Below, one piece after another: positions 33,694 to 42,835 of a stretch of DNA of 64,000 nt. Location: assembly GCA_034430595.1 (NCBI GenBank), contig DAOUEL010000012.1, positions 6,761-70,760 on the forward strand. The letters are read 5' to 3'. How positions within the stretch are numbered: the stretch's first letter is position 1; the number at the start of each line of letters is the position of its first letter. The stretch is from E44-bin32 sp034430595. Its GTDB lineage: Bacteria > Chloroflexota > Anaerolineae > Anaerolineales > E44-bin32. The notes under the pieces were generated by a model. It was given only the letters and a program-made list of their open reading frames with translations, made no database searches and was not told the DNA's origin. The position numbers and the translations under genes were made by a program.

Positions 33694-35135
33694 ACACCAA
33701 GCTCGCATCGAAAGAACAGAACAATGCTCCGCCGGGCGGCACTTGCCAAGCTGTTCGTAATTCGCACTTCGTCGTCGTCGCGGCTGCAATCTCAGCGTTA
33801 GGAGGGCTGCTCTTCGGCTACGATACCGGCGTGATTTCAGGGGCAATCCTCTTTATTCAGAAGGAGCTTGCACTTAAATCCAGTGTTGAGGAACTCGTGG
33901 TCAGTGCCGTGCTGATCGGAGCGATTATTGGCGCTGCAGGCGGTGGAATGCTTGCTGATCGCTTCGGCCGGAGGCGCATCCTGATTCTGGCTGCCACCAT
34001 CTTTGCGACCGGTGCAATTGGTACGGCCCTCGTGCCTTCGGTCAGTTGGCTTATCGCAGGCCGCATCCTGGTAGGCACGGCGATCGGTGCGGCTTCCTTT
34101 TCCGCACCGCTCTACATATCTGAGATCGCACCGGAGCGAGCGCGCGGCCAGCTCGTCTCCTTGAACCAGATCGCGCTGACGAGCGGCATCGTCCTCTCGT
34201 ATCTTGTGGATTACGCCTTGAGCGGCAGCCAGGCCTGGCGCTGGATGCTTGGCTTGGCCGCAATCCCGGCAATGATCCTTGGTATCGGGATGATTCGTAT
34301 GCCGCCGAGCCCGCGTTGGCTGTTCAGCCAGGGCCAGACAGAGGAGGCCAGGTCCGTTCTACAGCGAATACGCGCCTGCGACGACGTTACCGAAGAAGTC
34401 AATTCGATCCAGACCAGTCTTGGACGCCAGACCAGCGATTGGCCTGAACTGATCAAGCCCGGAATTCGTCCGGCGCTGATCGTCGGTATCGGGCTGGCGA
34501 TTTTCCAACAGATAACCGGCATCAATACCGTGATTTATTACGCTCCAACAATCTTGCAGTTCGCTGGTTTAAAGAGTGCGCCGGCAGCCATCCTCGCAAC
34601 CACGGGCGTCGGCGTGGTAAATGTGGCACTCACCGTCCTCGCCATGCAGTTGCTGGACCGGGTCGGGAGGCGACCGCTGCTCCTGATCGGCCTGGCGGGT
34701 ATGACCACGAGCCTGGTGGTGCTCGGATTCGCGTTTCTTTCGACGAATGCCTCCTGGTTGGGATGGATGGCGGTCATCAGCCTGATGTTCTACGTCGGAT
34801 CCTTTGCCATCGGCCTCGGCCCGGTCTTCTGGCTGCTCATATCGGAGATCTATCCGCTGAGAATTCGCGGGTTGGCGATGAGCCTGGCGACGGTCACAAA
34901 TTGGGTTTTCAACCTGCTTGTATCCATCACGTTCCTCAGCCTGGTGGAGGGTATCGGACGCTCATCGACGTTCTGGCTCTACGCGCTGGTTGGGATCGCG
35001 GCACTGCTATTCTCTTATTCGCTGGTGCCGGAAACCAGGGGGCGTAGCCTGGAGGAGATCGAAGCTCACTGGCGAGCGGGAGGCCATCCCCGCAAACTCG
35101 GCGCCTTCGCGCCGCAGAAAGAGGAGAACGCATAA
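33690..35135 (+). CDS. MFS sugar transporter (sugar porter family)
   Basis: 481 residues from the ATG at 33690, which overlaps the preceding stop codon as ATGA. Twelve predicted helices. Sugar-porter signatures are present: GGLLFGYDTGVISGAI, DRFGRRR and DRVGRRP after helices 2 and 8, PPSPRWL in place of PESPRWL after helix 6, QQITGINTVIYYAPTI in helix 7, and PETRGRSLEEIE after helix 12. Proton-coupled uptake of glucose, xylose, arabinose or a related sugar into the cytoplasm; the operon context favours glucose. The next gene begins 3 nt downstream. Confidence 0.93.
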   Translation: MNTKLASKEQNNAPPGGTCQAVRNSHFVVVAAAISALGGLLFGYDTGVISGAILFIQKELALKSSVEELVVSAVLIGAIIGAAGGGMLADRFGRRRILILAATIFATGAIGTALVPSVSWLIAGRILVGTAIGAASFSAPLYISEIAPERARGQLVSLNQIALTSGIVLSYLVDYALSGSQAWRWMLGLAAIPAMILGIGMIRMPPSPRWLFSQGQTEEARSVLQRIRACDDVTEEVNSIQTSLGRQTSDWPELIKPGIRPALIVGIGLAIFQQITGINTVIYYAPTILQFAGLKSAPAAILATTGVGVVNVALTVLAMQLLDRVGRRPLLLIGLAGMTTSLVVLGFAFLSTNASWLGWMAVISLMFYVGSFAIGLGPVFWLLISEIYPLRIRGLAMSLATVTNWVFNLLVSITFLSLVEGIGRSSTFWLYALVGIAALLFSYSLVPETRGRSLEEIEAHWRAGGHPRKLGAFAPQKEENA

Positions 35136-35138
35136 GAA

Positions 35139-37532
35139 ATGACAGAGCACGCTGCACCCGGAGCACCCGGAATTGAACCGCGCTGGACCTCGAGCGCGAA
35201 GGCAGGGGTGGGAACTGCGTTGAGTTCATCGAGCCGGGTCTGGTTCACAATCAGCCATGGCATTATGGATGAGATTTACTATCCGCGCCTTGATCAAGCA
35301 TGCACGCGCGATCTCGGCATGCTTGTGAGCGACGGCCACAGTTATTTTTGCGAGGAGAAGCGCTCCACTCGACATGAGATCGCCATGCCCGAGGCTGGTG
35401 TGCCTGCCTTCCAGCTCCTCAACACCGATGAGGATAACCGCTTCCGCATCGAGAAGCAGATCGTCAGTGATCCGGCGCGCGATACGGTTCTCCAGCGCAC
35501 GCGCTTCGTTCCCCTGGTGGGTGAGCTTGCAGATTTTGAATTGTATGTACTGCTCGCGCCTCACCTGGGGAACCGGGGCGGTGGTAATACAGCCTGGACA
35601 GGAGCGTACAAAGGGATCGAGATGTTGTTCGCGGAACGGGGGGGCATTGCCCTCGCGCTTGCCAGCTCAGCACCTTGGCTGGGAAGATCGGCCGGGTACG
35701 TAGGGGTTTCCGACGGCTGGCAGGACATCTCACAGCACAAGACCATGCAATGGCATTACTCGTGTGCGGCCGATGGAAACGTGGCACTGATTGGACACAT
35801 TGACCTGGCAGCATGCGATGGTGAGTTCACACTAGCGCTTGGCTTTGGGCGAAATACCGCGGAGGCCGGCCAGCGTGCGCGCGCAAGCCTGCAAAGCGGC
35901 TTTGATACGGTCCAAAAGCAGTACGTGGGCCAGTGGCAGGAATGGCAGAAATCCCTCCACCCTGCACCACGCGGTGTAGATCGCGGCCTGTACAGGACCA
36001 GCCTGGCTGTGCTGCGCACCCATGAGGCGAAGCGCTTCCCGGGCGGTCTAATCGCCAGCCTTTCGATCCCGTGGGGATTTTCAAAGGGGGATGAGGACCT
36101 CGGCGGCTACCACCTCATCTGGCCGCGCGATCTGGCAGAAGCTGCCGGAGCCCTGCTCGCCGGAGGCGCTCCGTCCGATACCCGACGCGTGCTTGATTAC
36201 CTCCAGGTGACCCAGGAATCGGATGGTCATTGGCCGCAGAATATGTGGCTCGACGGCCGACCTTACTGGGGCGGCTTGCAGATGGATGAGACGGCTTTCA
36301 CAATTCTGCTCATAGATCTCATCCGGCGTGAAAGCGAATTGCCGCCCTCCGAGCTAAAGCGCTATTGGCGCACGGTAAGAGACGCAGCGAGCTTTATCTT
36401 GCGTAACGGCCCGGTCACGCAGCAGGATCGTTGGGAAGAGGATGCGGGCTACTCCCCGTTTACGCTTGCCGTCGAGATCGCGTCGCTGCTGGCTGCGGCT
36501 GATATCGCCGGCGCCCTTGGGAAGAATGATCTTTCCCGCTATCTGCAGGAGACCGCCGACAGCTGGAACGAAGGCGTTGATCGCTGGTGCTACGTCAGGG
36601 GTACGGCACTCGCCCAGGAGCTGGATATTGAAGGCTACTATGTCCGAATCGCGCCGCCGGAAGTAGCTGAAGGATCGTCTGTCCGGGAAGGGTTCGTACC
36701 CATTAAGAATCGCCCACCAGGTCAGAGCGAAGAACCGGCAGATTACCTCATCAGCCCGGACGCCCTCGCTCTCGTGCGCTTTGGCCTGCGGTCAGCCCAG
36801 GACCCGCGCATTTTAAACACGATCAAAGCGATCGACACCATGCTTAAAGTCGAAACGCCGCACGGACCGGCCTGGTACCGCTACAACGATGATGGCTATG
36901 GAGAACACCGGGATGGGTCACCTTTCGACGGTACCGGCATCGGCCGGCTCTGGCCGCTGCTCACCGGTGAACGAGCGCACTATGAACTCTCCGCCGGGAA
37001 CCGCCGAAAGGCATTCATCCTGCTCCATACTCTCGAGGCCTTCGCCAACCACGGCCACCTGCTGCCGGAACAGATCTGGGATAAAGCTGATATCCCGGGA
37101 CATGAACTTGTCTTCGGCCAACCCTCTGGATCGGCCATGCCGCTCGTCTGGGCGCATGCGGAGTACGTTAAACTCGTCCGCTCGTTAAGCGACGATAAAG
37201 TCTTCGATATGCCACCGCAACCGGTCGAACGCTACCAGAAGGGGGAAGTCCGTGCTCAATACGCAGCCTGGCGTTTCAACCAGAAGATCCGTTATATGCC
37301 GCAGGGTAAATGGCTACGTATCGAAACGCTCTCCCCGGCCATCCTCCATTGGTCCGATGACGGGTGGAAGACGACGCACGATGACCCCACCCGCGACACT
37401 GGTTTCGAAGTGCACAGCGTCGATCTTGATGTGCGGACCCTGCCTGCTGGTACGGTGATCACCTTCACCCTTTTCTGGAAGGAGACCGGGGAGTGGGAAG
37501 GCCTCGACTACCGATTGGAGATCGAGGCTTGA
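35139..37532 (+). CDS. GH15 glucoamylase/glucodextranase-type hydrolase
   Basis: 797 residues. N-terminal beta-sandwich domain (about 1-270) as in bacterial glucoamylases and glucodextranases, followed by the (alpha/alpha)6 barrel of GH15 with WPRDLAEAAGALL, WPQNMWLDGRPYWGGLQMDETAF, the general-acid region RWEEDAGYSPFTLAVEIA and the general-base region HGHLLPEQIWDKAD. The C-terminal about 80 residues form an extra beta domain (YMPQGKWLRIETLSPAILHW). No signal peptide is seen, so it is probably cytoplasmic and acts on imported or internal alpha-glucans, releasing beta-D-glucose. Last gene of the glucose operon. Confidence 0.93.
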   Translation: MTEHAAPGAPGIEPRWTSSAKAGVGTALSSSSRVWFTISHGIMDEIYYPRLDQACTRDLGMLVSDGHSYFCEEKRSTRHEIAMPEAGVPAFQLLNTDEDNRFRIEKQIVSDPARDTVLQRTRFVPLVGELADFELYVLLAPHLGNRGGGNTAWTGAYKGIEMLFAERGGIALALASSAPWLGRSAGYVGVSDGWQDISQHKTMQWHYSCAADGNVALIGHIDLAACDGEFTLALGFGRNTAEAGQRARASLQSGFDTVQKQYVGQWQEWQKSLHPAPRGVDRGLYRTSLAVLRTHEAKRFPGGLIASLSIPWGFSKGDEDLGGYHLIWPRDLAEAAGALLAGGAPSDTRRVLDYLQVTQESDGHWPQNMWLDGRPYWGGLQMDETAFTILLIDLIRRESELPPSELKRYWRTVRDAASFILRNGPVTQQDRWEEDAGYSPFTLAVEIASLLAAADIAGALGKNDLSRYLQETADSWNEGVDRWCYVRGTALAQELDIEGYYVRIAPPEVAEGSSVREGFVPIKNRPPGQSEEPADYLISPDALALVRFGLRSAQDPRILNTIKAIDTMLKVETPHGPAWYRYNDDGYGEHRDGSPFDGTGIGRLWPLLTGERAHYELSAGNRRKAFILLHTLEAFANHGHLLPEQIWDKADIPGHELVFGQPSGSAMPLVWAHAEYVKLVRSLSDDKVFDMPPQPVERYQKGEVRAQYAAWRFNQKIRYMPQGKWLRIETLSPAILHWSDDGWKTTHDDPTRDTGFEVHSVDLDVRTLPAGTVITFTLFWKETGEWEGLDYRLEIEA

Positions 37533-37568
37533 AGGTCCCTGCCTGCCCACCATTTTTACTGGAGACGA

Positions 37569-37994
37569 TCAGCGTACCGTGATGTCTAACATGTAGGACC
37601 AGGCGCCTTTTTCGCCTCCATCCCAGGGCTGGCTGTACGTAAAGGTGACCTGTGTCCGGCCACCTTCCAGCGCCTTGAAGCTCCAACTCTGCGCCCCAGG
37701 AGCACCGGCCAATTCCGCCTCTGCGCGTCCGGCCGGTTCTTCATAGATCATCCCAGTCTGCTCCAGGGCCGCAGGATCGCTGATGACCGCGGGGTCCTCC
37801 CATTGAAAACCCGTGGTCGGATTGGAGCACAGCACGAGCTCGAACTGCTCTCCGGGAGCCAGTTCGATCGATCCGACTTGTCTGGCTTGAGCATAGAAAT
37901 CATCACAGCTGACCTCGATGCGGGGATTCCCGCCTCCACACGCGCCTAAAGCCAGCGCCAAACTTGCAAATGCATAAAACAGGTATTTCCTCAT
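37569..37994 (-). CDS. Chagasin-like (I42) cysteine protease inhibitor lipoprotein
   Basis: 141 residues from the ATG at 37994, which has GGAGG five nucleotides ahead of it (an upstream in-frame ATG at 38006 lacks one). Lipoprotein signal peptide ending ALGAC. The mature domain carries the chagasin signature loop NPTTGFQW, preceded by GEQFELVLCS, and the later SFKALEGGRTQVTFTYSQPW corresponds to the second and third inhibitory loops (RPW in chagasin; QPW here). I42 inhibitors block papain-type cysteine proteases. Predicted anchored to the outer face of the membrane. Confidence 0.85.
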   Translation of the reverse strand: MRKYLFYAFASLALALGACGGGNPRIEVSCDDFYAQARQVGSIELAPGEQFELVLCSNPTTGFQWEDPAVISDPAALEQTGMIYEEPAGRAEAELAGAPGAQSWSFKALEGGRTQVTFTYSQPWDGGEKGAWSYMLDITVR

Positions 37995-38164
37995 GACTGC
38001 CTCCAATAGATGGCGCGGATTATGACGATTCTCGCGCCGATTTCATCCTCCTTAACGGATAGCAGGGGAAATTTGTTCCCGGTGGAATCCAGGCGATGTG
38101 GAATCCGCTCGAAGAGAGGCGAACTTACAGTTGATTCTAAGTTCCGTCTTCGCCTAGAATAGGA

Positions 38165-38170
38165 TATAAA
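38165..38170 (+). promoter_or_regulatory. -10-like element of the epimerase gene
   Basis: TATAAA about 20 nt before the ATG, followed by CCGGAGGACGG, the ribosome binding site. A TAGAAT just upstream is an alternative. Confidence 0.4.
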
Positions 38171-38188
38171 GTAAGCTCCGGAGGACGG

Positions 38189-38731
38189 ATGTCGACCATC
38201 AAACGGATCAATCACATCGCACTTGTTGTCGATGACATCGAAGCCGCGCTGCATTTCTGGCGTGACACACTCCAGCTCAACCTCTCCCACGTCGAGGATG
38301 TGCCTGACCAGGAATCGATCGTCGCCTTCCTTCCGATCGCAGATATCGAAGTCGAGCTGGTAAAACCGACCTCCGATGAGAGCGGCATCGCCCGCTATCT
38401 CAATCGTCGCGGGCCAGGCATTCATCATATCTGCTTTGAGGTGGACGATATCGAATCATGCCTCGAGATCCTGCGCGAACGCGGGGTTGAACTGATCAAC
38501 CCCGAGCCCGTTATTGGAACAGCGGGTAAGAAAATTGCTTTTCTACACCCGAACAGTACCCATGGAGTCTTAATCGAACTCTATGAGGTCACACCACAGG
38601 AACCTGCGATTCGCCTGGCCCGCGCGCGTGGTTTGGCTGATCGAGCCATGAACCAGGGACAGGTCGTAGCGGCGGGCGTGCTTGGTTTTCTGCGTGGCCT
38701 GCGGACCGATGGTGATTCACCTCAGAACTGA
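38189..38731 (+). CDS. mce: Methylmalonyl-CoA epimerase
   Basis: 180 residues. Vicinal-oxygen-chelate (glyoxalase) fold with two half-domains. Metal ligands are visible as the His in NHIALVVDDIEAAL, the His in GIHHICFEVDDIESCL and the Glu in HGVLIELYEV. Converts (S)- to (R)-methylmalonyl-CoA, the step between propionyl-CoA carboxylase (23-27 kb) and mutase (28 kb). About 40 residues longer at the C-terminus than typical enzymes (usual length about 135-145). It stands alone rather than in the carboxylase operon. Confidence 0.93.
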   Translation: MSTIKRINHIALVVDDIEAALHFWRDTLQLNLSHVEDVPDQESIVAFLPIADIEVELVKPTSDESGIARYLNRRGPGIHHICFEVDDIESCLEILRERGVELINPEPVIGTAGKKIAFLHPNSTHGVLIELYEVTPQEPAIRLARARGLADRAMNQGQVVAAGVLGFLRGLRTDGDSPQN

Positions 38732-38739
38732 AATAAAGT

Positions 38740-39231
38740 TCAGGCCAGGGACACGATCTCCCCACCCGTGATGCGCACGAGCTCCTCCGGGACAAGCTGA
38801 AAGACAGCCCGCGGCGTGCCGGCCGCAGCCCAGATATTTTCATATCCCATCAGATCCTGATCGATAAAGGTTCGCAGCACTTGAAGATGACCGACCGGTG
38901 GAACACCACCGATGGCGAAGCCGGTTTTTTCACGCACTTCATCGGCGGAGGCCATGCGCACCACTTCCCCTATCCGCTCTCCCAGCATTGCTTCATCAAG
39001 GCGGTTCGAACCGCTGACAATCGCCAGGATTGGTTGGCCGCTTGATTCAGTTACCAGGACGAGAGATTTCGCGATCTGACCCACCATGCAATTAACAGCC
39101 GCGGCAGCATCAGCCGCGGTGCGCGTACTCTGCGGCAGTTCTTGAACCTGGAGCCGAACGCCCTGCGTATCAAGCGCTTGCTGCACTCGACGGGCGCTGC
39201 TGCTGAGTTGAGAGGCGGAATCTGCCATCAT
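38740..39231 (-). CDS. YbaK/EbsC family aminoacyl-tRNA deacylase-like protein
   Basis: 163 residues. YbaK/prolyl-tRNA synthetase editing-domain fold: VGQIAKSLVLVTESSGQPILAIVSGSNRLDE includes the conserved Lys used for deacylation, and TGFAIGGVPPVGH is the second signature. Members hydrolyse mischarged aminoacyl-tRNAs such as Cys-tRNA(Pro) or Ala-tRNA(Pro); the exact substrate is open. AGGAGAACG precedes the ATG. Convergent with the epimerase gene, 8 nt between stop codons. Confidence 0.9.
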   Translation of the reverse strand: MMADSASQLSSSARRVQQALDTQGVRLQVQELPQSTRTAADAAAAVNCMVGQIAKSLVLVTESSGQPILAIVSGSNRLDEAMLGERIGEVVRMASADEVREKTGFAIGGVPPVGHLQVLRTFIDQDLMGYENIWAAAGTPRAVFQLVPEELVRITGGEIVSLA

Positions 39232-39300
39232 CGTTCTCCTGCTTGGACGGGCGATGTCGAATAGAGGGATGTGAAGTCTACACTGGGGGCGTTAACGCGC

Positions 39301-39324
39301 CAACCCCGCCGTGCGGCGGGGTTG
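39301..39324 (-). other. GC-rich hairpin between two minus-strand genes
   Basis: Perfect 10-bp stem (39301-39310 with 39315-39324) with a GTGC loop, located 27 nt beyond the stop codon of the 39351 gene. It has no T tract on either strand, so it may be a weak terminator or an mRNA 3' end stabiliser. Confidence 0.5.
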
Positions 39325-39350
39325 GGCTCATGGCCGGGAGGAGCCATTCC

Positions 39351-39815
39351 TTACAAATGTATTTGCACCGTCTCGGTCGCGCGCTCCGGGCTCTGTTCGA
39401 ACCGCTCGGAGAGGATCTTGGTGACAATCCCCAGGCACGCCGTCAGCCCCATGCCGGCGGCCATCGCCGCGCTGCTGTACATCACAATCATCAGCGGAGA
39501 AACAAGTACAAACGAGAGCGGCGAGCCATACTCTTCGCCTAGACCGGGTGCGACCAGCGCCGTCATGATCGCAATCGGGGCGAAGAGTATGTACCCGACG
39601 TTTACCAGGATCCAGCCTGCGCTGTCCTCGAATATGTGACGTACGGTCAGAAAGATCAACCCGCTCACCATGCCTGACAGGAACAAACCAATTCCCTCAG
39701 CGAGCAGGCTTAGACCGGAGGGCAGCCAATTGAAATGGAGTGCCATAAATCCCAGCCCCACGGCAGGCCAGGCCAGGCCGATCATCAATAATGCTCCACG
39801 CTTCGTCTTGTCCAT
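39351..39815 (-). CDS. Four-helix membrane protein
   Basis: 154 residues from the ATG at 39815, which has GGGAGG correctly spaced ahead of it (the longer start at 39833 would overlap this site). Four predicted membrane helices: GALLMIGLAWPAVGLGFMAL, GIGLFLSGMVSGLIFLTV, ILVNVGYILFAPIAIMTAL and PLMIVMYSSAAMAAGMGLTACLGI. No functional motif; family not recognised. Divergent from the second mutase gene across about 190 nt that holds that gene's promoter. Confidence 0.65.
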   Translation of the reverse strand: MDKTKRGALLMIGLAWPAVGLGFMALHFNWLPSGLSLLAEGIGLFLSGMVSGLIFLTVRHIFEDSAGWILVNVGYILFAPIAIMTALVAPGLGEEYGSPLSFVLVSPLMIVMYSSAAMAAGMGLTACLGIVTKILSERFEQSPERATETVQIHL

Positions 39816-39963
39816 CTTATCCTCCCGGCGCATAGTTTTTTATTCTGCGCCCTTACCAATATGATTGTGCCACACCTTATAAAGCCTATGCACACTCTGT
39901 AAGCCATTTGCAAGCTTGGTCCTCAAGCCCGCCAGGACTCAAATCGACGTTGAATCTGCATGC

Positions 39964-39969
39964 TATAAT
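39964..39969 (+). promoter_or_regulatory. -10 element of the second mutase gene
   Basis: TATAAT preceded by TGC (extended -10), 35 nt before the ATG, with GGGAGGAATGT as ribosome binding site. No good -35, consistent with an extended -10 promoter. Confidence 0.6.
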
Positions 39970-40004
39970 CCTCGCGGTCCAACAAACGCCCCCGGGAGGA
40001 ATGT

Positions 40005-41684
40005 ATGTTCGATGCCGAAATGCTGGCAGCGCTCCGTAAAGCCCTCGAGCAATGGGAAGAGACAACGCTTCAGCATACCTTGAGCCGCTTCCCAGAGCGG
40101 AGGGAGGCATTCATTACGACTTCCTCCGAACCGGTCAATCGACTTTATACTCCCCTCGACATCGAAAAGATGGATTATCTCACTGACCTCGGGCTGCCGG
40201 GCGAGTTCCCGTACACGCGCGGGGTTCACCCCACCCTCTACCGCGGGCGGCCATGGACAAAGCGTATGTTCGCCGGGTTTGGAACGGCAGAGGAGACCAA
40301 CCAACGCTTCAAATACCTGCTGGACCAGGGACAAACCGGCCTTTCGATCGCCTTCGATCTGCCGACCTTGATGGGCTATGACACCGATGCCCCGGAAGCG
40401 CTGGGCGAGTTCGGAAAGTGCGGCGTTGCTGTTTCTTCGCTGCAGGATATGGAGATCTTGCTTCAGGACATCCCGCTTGACAAGGTCTCCACCAGCATGA
40501 CGATCAACTCTCCAGCTTCGGTCATCTGGGCGATGTATATCGCAACGGCCGAGAAGCAGGGGGTCCGGCTTGACCAGCTGCGCGGGACAACCCAGAACGA
40601 CATCTTGAAGGAATACATCGCACAGAAGGAGTACATCTTTCCACCCGAGCCATCGATGCGCCTGGTTATCGATACGATCGAATACGGCACAGAACAGCTC
40701 CCCCAGTGGAATACAATCTCCATCTCTGGCTACCACATTCGCGAGGCAGGATCGACTGCTGCCCAGGAGCTGGCCTTTACCCTTGCCGACGGACTGGAAT
40801 ATGTTCGCTGGTCGATCGAACGCGGCCTGGGTATCGATGACTTTGCCCCGCGCTTATCCTTCTTTTTCAATGCTCACAATGATTTCTTCGAAGAAATTGG
40901 CAAATATCGTGCGGCTCGCCGAATCTGGGCACGCCAGATGCGCAACACCTTCGGCGCCAAGAATGAACGCTCCTGGCTGATGCGCTTCCACACGCAAACA
41001 GCCGGCGTCAGCCTGACTGCACAGCAGCCGGAAAACAACATCGTCCGGGTCGCGATCCAGGCGCTCGCGGCGGTCCTGGGCGGCACGCAATCGCTGCACA
41101 CAAACTCGATGGATGAAGCACTGGCATTGCCGTCGGAGCATGCCGTTACGGTTGCGCTGCGTACTCAGCAGATCCTGGCCGAAGAATCGGGCGTGGCAAA
41201 CACAGTGGACCCACTCGGCGGCTCCTATTTTGTTGAAGCCATGACCAACCGGTTGGAAATGCAGGCGCTCGATTACCTGGGCAAGATCCAGGATCTGGGC
41301 GGCGTACTTCCGGCGATCGAAGTGGCCTTTTTCCAACGTGAGATCCTGGAGGCTGCCTACCGCTACCAGCGTGAGATTGACCAGGAAGAGCGATTTGTTG
41401 TGGGTGTTAACGCATTTCAGGATAACAAACCATTGAAGATACCTCTCCTGGAGATGGACCCACAAGGCTACGAACGCCAGGGAGCCCGCCTGGAAACATT
41501 GCGAGCGGAGCGCGACAACGGCTCCGTCGGCCAGGCGCTCGATCGCCTGCGCATCGCCTGCCAGGGCAGCGAGAACACGATGCCGTTCATCCTTGATGCG
41601 GTTCACAAATACGCGACCCTGGGCGAGATCATCAACGTGATGCGTGAGGTATTTGGTACCTATCAAGAACCTTCCTGGCTGTGA
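40005..41684 (+). CDS. Acyl-CoA mutase large subunit, predicted isobutyryl-CoA mutase type
   Basis: 559 residues, same catalytic domain as the 28084 gene and likewise without the B12-binding domain. The two specificity residues differ: Phe89 in RMFAGFGTAEE replaces the Tyr and Gln207 in YIAQKEYIFPP replaces the Arg of methylmalonyl-CoA mutase. Phe plus Gln is the pair known from isobutyryl-CoA mutase, which interconverts isobutyryl-CoA and n-butyryl-CoA. SGYHIREAGS and GGTQSLHTNSMDEALALP are conserved. The assignment as isobutyryl-CoA mutase rests on these two residues and is a prediction. It would link valine breakdown to butyryl-CoA oxidation by the dehydrogenase, 3-hydroxybutyryl-CoA dehydrogenase and thiolase found earlier in the window. 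Confidence 0.85.
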   Translation: MFDAEMLAALRKALEQWEETTLQHTLSRFPERREAFITTSSEPVNRLYTPLDIEKMDYLTDLGLPGEFPYTRGVHPTLYRGRPWTKRMFAGFGTAEETNQRFKYLLDQGQTGLSIAFDLPTLMGYDTDAPEALGEFGKCGVAVSSLQDMEILLQDIPLDKVSTSMTINSPASVIWAMYIATAEKQGVRLDQLRGTTQNDILKEYIAQKEYIFPPEPSMRLVIDTIEYGTEQLPQWNTISISGYHIREAGSTAAQELAFTLADGLEYVRWSIERGLGIDDFAPRLSFFFNAHNDFFEEIGKYRAARRIWARQMRNTFGAKNERSWLMRFHTQTAGVSLTAQQPENNIVRVAIQALAAVLGGTQSLHTNSMDEALALPSEHAVTVALRTQQILAEESGVANTVDPLGGSYFVEAMTNRLEMQALDYLGKIQDLGGVLPAIEVAFFQREILEAAYRYQREIDQEERFVVGVNAFQDNKPLKIPLLEMDPQGYERQGARLETLRAERDNGSVGQALDRLRIACQGSENTMPFILDAVHKYATLGEIINVMREVFGTYQEPSWL

Positions 41685-41738
41685 TCACGGCCGGTTGATG
41701 GATACATCTATCAGGCAGGCCGAAATCCGGAGCTGAAT

Positions 41739-42800
41739 ATGCGAAAACAAACCAAGCTTTCCTTGATCATCATTGTTGCAGTGCTGCTGGGGGGATGCGG
41801 TTTACTGACGGGTACGAACCCCGACACCATCGCTACGTCGGTCGCCGCTACACTCACGGCCGGTGCGCCTCCGCCGGCATCGCCAACCAACACATCCCAG
41901 CCGGCACCAGCCGTAGGCACCGTTTCCGGACAGATTTGTTTCCCATCCGAGCCCCCTCTGCCCGAGATGACGCTCTATTTCCGGGATCCCGCCAATGAGC
42001 AGGTGATTTCCGTCCCTCATTCGGATGGAACGGGCCTCTATTCAGCTCAGCTCACTGCAGGCACCTACGTCGCATATGCCTGGCGAAACGGGGACACGAC
42101 ACTCGGAGGTTCCTATTCGCAGGCTGTTCCCTGTGGTCTAAGCGTTAACTGCACAGATCACAACCTGCTCTCCTTTGTCGTCGAGCCCGGGGGATCCACA
42201 AACGGTATCGATATCTGTGATTGGTACGGTGCCCCGGGCGACGTTCCGCTTCCCCCTGGAGCGCCCGCCCAGCCACTGCCTACGGCAACCGCCACCCCGC
42301 CTCCCGGCGGGATCTCGCTCAACTGTGATGGTACCTATCAGCGCATTCAAGTTGCGGATTATGGTGCGACGGGTAAGGTTGTTTCAGTCGACAGGTGGAA
42401 TGGAAACCAGTGGGTCAACATCTGGAATACCTCCGGCGGGGATCCAAACCAGCAGCAGGTGACAGACGATTCGGGCCCCTATACCTTCGGTGGATGCCAG
42501 CAGCTGCTGGTCGTCAGCATCCGCCATTCCAATCCTCAGGTGACGCTCGATGTCAATATCTATGCCTGGAACGGATCCGGGTTGAATCAGGTCTATGCTG
42601 TGCAGGGGTATTATGGAGAGTGGAACGAGGTCGATAACCGATCGATCTTCCGCAGCGCGAGCCAGCTCGGCACGGTCAGCGATGGACCGCTTCAACCCTG
42701 TGAGTGGACCACTCTCGAGCATACCTGGAATGGGGCGACTTTTACCCAGACCAACATGACAGTTGAATCGGTGCCAAATTGCACCGTGACAATGCCATAG
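41739..42800 (+). CDS. Lipoprotein of unknown function
   Basis: 353 residues. Lipoprotein signal peptide with lipobox LLGGC (Cys21). A Thr/Ala/Pro-rich linker (to about residue 65) is followed by two beta-rich segments: residues about 68-160 (VSGQICFPSEPPLPEMTLYF; resembles carboxypeptidase-regulatory-like domains) and, after a second Pro/Thr linker, residues about 190-353 with several Cys. No catalytic motif. CGGAGCTGAAT precedes the ATG. It may be transcribed with the mutase, 54 nt upstream. Surface-exposed on the outer membrane face; role unknown. Confidence 0.7.
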   Translation: MRKQTKLSLIIIVAVLLGGCGLLTGTNPDTIATSVAATLTAGAPPPASPTNTSQPAPAVGTVSGQICFPSEPPLPEMTLYFRDPANEQVISVPHSDGTGLYSAQLTAGTYVAYAWRNGDTTLGGSYSQAVPCGLSVNCTDHNLLSFVVEPGGSTNGIDICDWYGAPGDVPLPPGAPAQPLPTATATPPPGGISLNCDGTYQRIQVADYGATGKVVSVDRWNGNQWVNIWNTSGGDPNQQQVTDDSGPYTFGGCQQLLVVSIRHSNPQVTLDVNIYAWNGSGLNQVYAVQGYYGEWNEVDNRSIFRSASQLGTVSDGPLQPCEWTTLEHTWNGATFTQTNMTVESVPNCTVTMP

Positions 42801-42835
42801 CGACTTTTCTAACTTCACGTTCCATGGTTCAAGAC

